NCBI RefSeq assembly: GCF_000221225.1 | Contig: NW_006383036.1 | Span: forward strand, 2,233,587-2,297,586 | Direction: 5' to 3' | DNA from: Thermochaetoides thermophila DSM 1495 | Taxonomy: Eukaryota; Ascomycota; Sordariomycetes; Sordariales; Chaetomiaceae | DNA length: 64,000 nucleotides | Shown: positions 59,749 through 64,000 of the stretch, in pieces | Layout of the letters: each line of letters starts with the position of its first letter | Position numbering within the stretch: position 1 is the stretch's first letter | Notes under the pieces: model-generated | Database searches by the model: none | Seen by the model: the letters and a program-made list of their open reading frames with translations, nothing else | Told to the model about the DNA's origin: nothing | Program-made: the position numbers and the translations under genes

Positions 59749-61541
59749 TGTTGGTTTGACAGGCAGGCTAGCGCCTTGTAAGCAGGTCCTCACAGTATAT
59801 TAGATAAATAAGTGCGTAGACACCCGGCCAGCAGCTGTATCTGGAGAGCCATAGAGGGACGAAGGAGTTGTCGGGCTCATCCAAAGCTTGAGGAATAGAA
59901 ATCCGGTGGCCAGCCAAGCAATAAAAGGTAAGTATGCTGAAAATAATGGGTACTTTCAAGAGATGCAAGGATAGCAATAGAAGCAAGTTGCTTAAGCCTA
60001 AACGGTTCCCGATCACAAGCCAGTAATCTGGCCAGAAGCTGTGCCGCCGCTCCTGTGCAGTACTTAATGCTACCCGCAGGTTGAGCGGGCGAAGATCTCC
60101 CATAGAGTTTTAAAGTTCTAAACCGTCAGCGGCCCTTTGTTGGTCTGGCCTCAGGTCAAGCATCGGCAACCGTATGTCACCTGGGCAAGACCGACGGTGA
60201 AGTGGCCTGGACTGTTCCAAGGGAAGCCTCGAGTGCAGCACCTGTTGCCCCAGAAGGTCACCCAAAATGGTCCCTGTCGGTGGCTCTGGTGACTTAATTG
60301 ATGATTCCTAGAAGCCTGGCCGATTGACAGCGCTCAGCCACCTCCTATGGAAGTAAGTACCTCAGGCAATAAAGAACAACTGCAAGGAACTTTGGCTACA
60401 AGTCTTGGCAAGGGCACTGGCATATTGATGGGAGCTTTGAGTAAGACTACTTATTGTTGGATCTTTCTCGATCGACATCTTCTTCACAAGCAGCTCTACC
60501 GCTACCAAAATAGAGTGCTATATCAAGCCCTGGGTATCGATGCTTGACGTCTTTTTTAAGGCCACCGGAAAGCTACAACCTGACATGTCTGGATGTGGCT
60601 CTTAGATACCTCCGATACTCTGGTCTTCTAACAGGCTAGCAGCCAGGATAATTCATTATCAAGGTGGCACAAGCACATACACCAAGTAATGCTCATCAAA
60701 CCAAGATCCGGTGGTGTTAAATTGTAACCAAACATTTGCCGCCGTCCAACATTCCCAAGCCGTGGATGGTATCATACATATGCAGCGGGTATTATAGACA
60801 AGAGCCCCCACAAAAACTTCACTGACCGAAAAAATCTTCCCACGTAGAAAGAGTGCCCTACATGATAAGACGCACGATGTCGGACATCGTGGATGCCCGA
60901 GTCAAATCACTCCCTCGCCGCTCTAATCCCCTACTCGGCCTCTCCGGAACTTGCATGGTGCTGCATGCCGCCCTCCCGGCCGTAATCATCGGTGACTGGT
61001 CAGCCCTGCCGGCCCAGGCCAGAGCAATTGGTCGGTAGAAGGCTTCCAACCCCTCCCACCACTCCTGTTTCCCACATTGGCAGCTGGGCCCGCATCATCT
61101 CATGCTTCCCCATTCAGGCAAGGGAGAGCAGAGTAAGGCTCAAACCTGCATGCTTCATGCTTCTGCATTCTTGCCTAACTGTCCGGGCATATCCTTCAGC
61201 CAGTCCTTCTTTCGATTTCCCCAAACGCCAGCCTGGTCTATCCTCCTTTTTGACCCCGCTGATATTCCATATCCTGACCTATTCAACCGACCAGAAAGGA
61301 AATTCATTGTTGAAGCGAGTGCTATGATCTCGTCTATAGCGATTGGGACGTGACGCCCTGGAGAAAACAGGCGTTATATACAACGGTCCGGTGAAAAGGT
61401 AAATGTGTAAGCTGAATCAAAACGCGGTTGGTAGTTCGGCAGCGCCTGTAGCCGCTTGCTTGTGGTTACACGTTCGGCGGATTGGCAACGACTTGAACAA
61501 ATGGCCGGAAAATTAGATCATTTACGGCCTCGTTTGGCCAT
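59749..61541. other. Intergenic of 1.8 kb, no gene seen
   Basis: Short frames on both strands only; none carries a motif. Confidence 0.5.
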
Positions 61542-63297
61542 TCAGACCTTGTGCATGCCCAGTGGATTCACATAACCGCCGGGTCCGGCGTTCGGTGGGG
61601 AATAGGGTCTCGCGAACGTTTCGGAGGGATCCCATCTGACCGACTGTGGCGGACGCGGGCTCGAGAATGACCTCACGGGGGCGTTGTACCGCGCGGTCTG
61701 GCCGAAGAAGTCGGGGGTACGACGCCCGCTGTTGCCGTTGTTGTTGTTGTCGAGGATATTGTTCCACACATAATCGTTCTGACGCGCTGGGCCCCCCACC
61801 GGCGACGACCTAGCGTAGGTCGGGGACAGAGGAGTCACTGCGGATGGTGTTACTGAACTGTCCATGGTCTTCCCGGAATCCCGGGACAGCATCTCGTACG
61901 AACGTGTATCTTTCTTAACATCATCCAGCCGAGCATCGACTGAGACGAATTCCCTTTTGTTCCGGTTGGGAACAGAAATGATGAGATCACGCCATCCCGT
62001 AAACATCGACCAGCGGCCGAGGAAGAAGAGAAGCCAGATGCCGTTCATCTGTACACAGTGTTAGCAACCCATCTTATGGACAGTGTATAAAGGCTCAAGT
62101 GGTGTACCCCTAGCAGGAACAAAACAGCGCCAACCGTCGGCATGCTGACCGCAAGTGCACTGGCTTCGTTAAGGCACGCGTTCTTATCGCCTTTGTTGGT
62201 GATGAGGCAGAGCGCCCAGGGGAGCGCGACTCCTGGATTCTGTTTAACTCGTTCTACAGTCGTGTCCTGATAGACGAAAACGATTGAAAAGAAGATAACG
62301 TCGGCAATGATGATGAGCACAATGGCAATGCCACGCCACTGAAGAGCAATAACGCGTCGAACACGACGGTAGGCCTGCTTCGGAGTCATGGTCCGGATGC
62401 TGTTTGTATAGGAGGGCATGCCGGAGCCTTCGGTCGAAGCACTGTTGTCAGCCAGCGAGGCGAGGTACACCTTAATGCAGTAGCCGAACGTCGTCATCTG
62501 GATTATGATGGTCAAGCCGGCAAAGACCAGTAGGGGAACCCAGAGGTCGGCCAGACTGTTCTTGTGGTTGATGTGGCACGTGGCGCCGTAGCGGAACGAC
62601 ACGCCGCTCAAGAACAGGGCGCACACAACGCCGACTGCGGGGATGCCCCAGCCGAGGGCCTGCGAGAACCACATGAAATTGCGCCCGACGACGAGCTGCC
62701 AGCAGATCTGCAGGTGCAGCGACAAAGACCGCAAGAACACCCACATCACGCCGGCCCAGCCGCCAACGATGAGGAAGAAGCCTGAGACGGCACAGATCGA
62801 GCTTGTGCTCATCGAGTGTGGCGTGATAGCGTCGTAGCATTCTTCGGGCTTCGAGGCCAAGGGGATGACGAAGCCCAGCTATACCACTTAGTATCCTCAT
62901 ACCGACAAGGTTAAAAACAAGGGCACAACGTGAAACTTACGTTCATCAGCAAGACTGCTGTAGTAAGGCAGATACTCAGGTAGTGCCGGAAGGTCTTGTC
63001 TACCGGCAGCACGGCCCATGAGAGTAGGAGGAAAATGCAGCAGACGCTGCCCGCAACAGCGACCCAGTTGGCCGCCGTGCTCATGGCGGTGAATGAATCA
63101 GGATAGGCCCATTGTGTAATGGGGCATGGTAGGCAGCAAGTGAGGTTGCCCAGGGGCGAGCATATCCTCCCGTCCACGACTGGAGCGCGAGTCAGCAGTC
63201 CGAGCTAGCCAGCTGGGGGTCAGATGGAGTGTTTTGTTTACTTACAGCCTTCATTGGTGAAATATTCATCGGAGAGAAAAGGCGCGGGGCAATCCAT
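61542..63297 (-). CDS. Seven-TM receptor-like protein (fungal GPCR type), 522 aa
   Basis: Four exons join in frame: 63246-63297, 62941-63179, 62108-62878 and 61542-62048; introns are 66, 62 and 59 nt with CTAAC/CTAAG branches. The start is MDCPAPFLSDEYFTNEG, followed by a Cys-rich extracellular part (ICSPLGNLTCCLPCPITQW). Seven helices follow, e.g. WVAVAGSVCCIFLLLSWAVL, HYLSICLTTAVLLMN, AVSGFFLIVGGWAGVMWVFL, WVPLLVFAGLTIIIQM, IAIVLIIIADVIFFSIVFVY and a last one across the third intron (AVLFLLG-MNGIWLLFFL). A basic intracellular loop (PKQAYRRVRRVIALQW) precedes helix 6. The tail of about 140 residues is Ser/Pro/Asn-rich (NNILDNNNNGNSG). Topology suits a G-protein-coupled receptor of the fungal cAMP-receptor/Frizzled-like group; ligand unknown. 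Confidence 0.82.
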
Positions 63298-64000
63298 CGT
63301 GATCTTGGCCCCTCTGGGCTCTTTCAGCCTTCCAACACGTCACTCAACGTAATCGTTACCCTCACAGTTGATCCCAAAATCGATGGCCTCAGTCCGACCG
63401 TCCCTCGAAACCCAGCTCCAAGACCCGTATCAAGCCACGCACAATCACCAAATCGGTTGAAGTTGAAGAATTGGCAGCGATAATCGGTTCTCGTAGTAAG
63501 AGCTATGCGCTCAGCACGGAGTCATGAATCCATTCCAACCCAAACACACTGTTACTCGAATCTGGCAAGGAGGGATGTGGGATGTTATCGTGGAATTGAT
63601 TGTGTCGCCAAAGGAATAATTACAACTCGTGTCTTGATCGTTTGTGTCGATATTCGAGTATGGTGTGTCTGCTTCAGCGGTGATGCTAGAATCAAGGCGT
63701 CTCCAGGGCAGCCCGAAAGAGCGGATGGTGGTCTTTCGATGAGATAGAAGGCGAGATCTACACGTCAAAACAGGGAGCGACTTCGAGGAGACCGCCGTAA
63801 GGTTACATACAAGGTGAGGCAGAAGAGAAACAAAGAGAGTATGAACAAGAGGTCAGGGAAGGGTAGTGGAGGGGGGTGTGGGACATTTGTAAGGTAGGGT
63901 GCTTTACAGAAGGTGAAGCCCCGGAGGAGACGACGGAGAACGATGCGACGCTACACCATAATGGAGGATGGGCCTCGATGGGACCCGGCCGGAGACCACG
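63298..64000. other. Promoter side of the receptor-like gene; no gene seen
   Basis: Short frames only, and the GA-rich end (63780-63990) looks non-coding. A gene could start beyond the window edge. Confidence 0.5.

Overview
The window is from a filamentous ascomycete (Pezizomycotina, most likely a Sordariomycete). The genes are split by short introns (about 44-121 nt) with GTRNGT donors, CTNAC/CTAAC branch points and CAG/TAG acceptors. The families are typical of these fungi: a Zn(II)2Cys6 regulator, a DUF1772 protein, a fungal Mep ammonium transporter, a CRT10-like protein, tricalbin, an Osh6/7-type OSBP and a U2AF small subunit. There is no bacterial-style operon, rRNA, CRISPR array or recognisable transposon.

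Left part (1-22 kb, gene-poor, accessory-like): an intron-containing tRNA-Tyr; a cysteine-rich single-pass membrane protein; two tandem paralogous multi-pass membrane protein genes, the second apparently broken; a 4.5 kb stretch without a convincing gene; a small two-exon gene on the + strand; then a co-oriented trio of Zn2Cys6 regulator, DUF1772 protein and MFS transporter. A few decayed coding-like segments lie around the trio. Its layout resembles a very small accessory cluster, but no backbone enzyme is visible.

Middle (21-46 kb, conserved housekeeping-like): a possible GRF-type zinc-finger/coiled-coil protein, an ELMO/CED-12 protein, a DHCR24-like FAD oxidoreductase, a five-C2 tricalbin, the U2AF small subunit, a large conserved protein of unknown function and an Osh6/7-like oxysterol-binding protein. 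Tricalbin and Osh6/7-like proteins both work in lipid handling at ER-plasma membrane contacts, and the DHCR24-like enzyme belongs to a sterol-reductase family, so three lipid-linked genes occur within about 20 kb.

Right part (48-64 kb): a Mep-type ammonium transporter whose first intron gives two possible N-termini, 5.4 kb without a convincing gene, a CRT10-like protein with an apparent one-base frameshift, a membrane-anchored GH5 glycosidase and a seven-TM receptor-like protein. Almost all protein genes are on the minus strand. Only the small gene at 12.2 kb, U2AF and the OSBP are on the plus strand. Exon models were built by hand from splice signals and reading phase; those marked as resolved keep frame across every junction.
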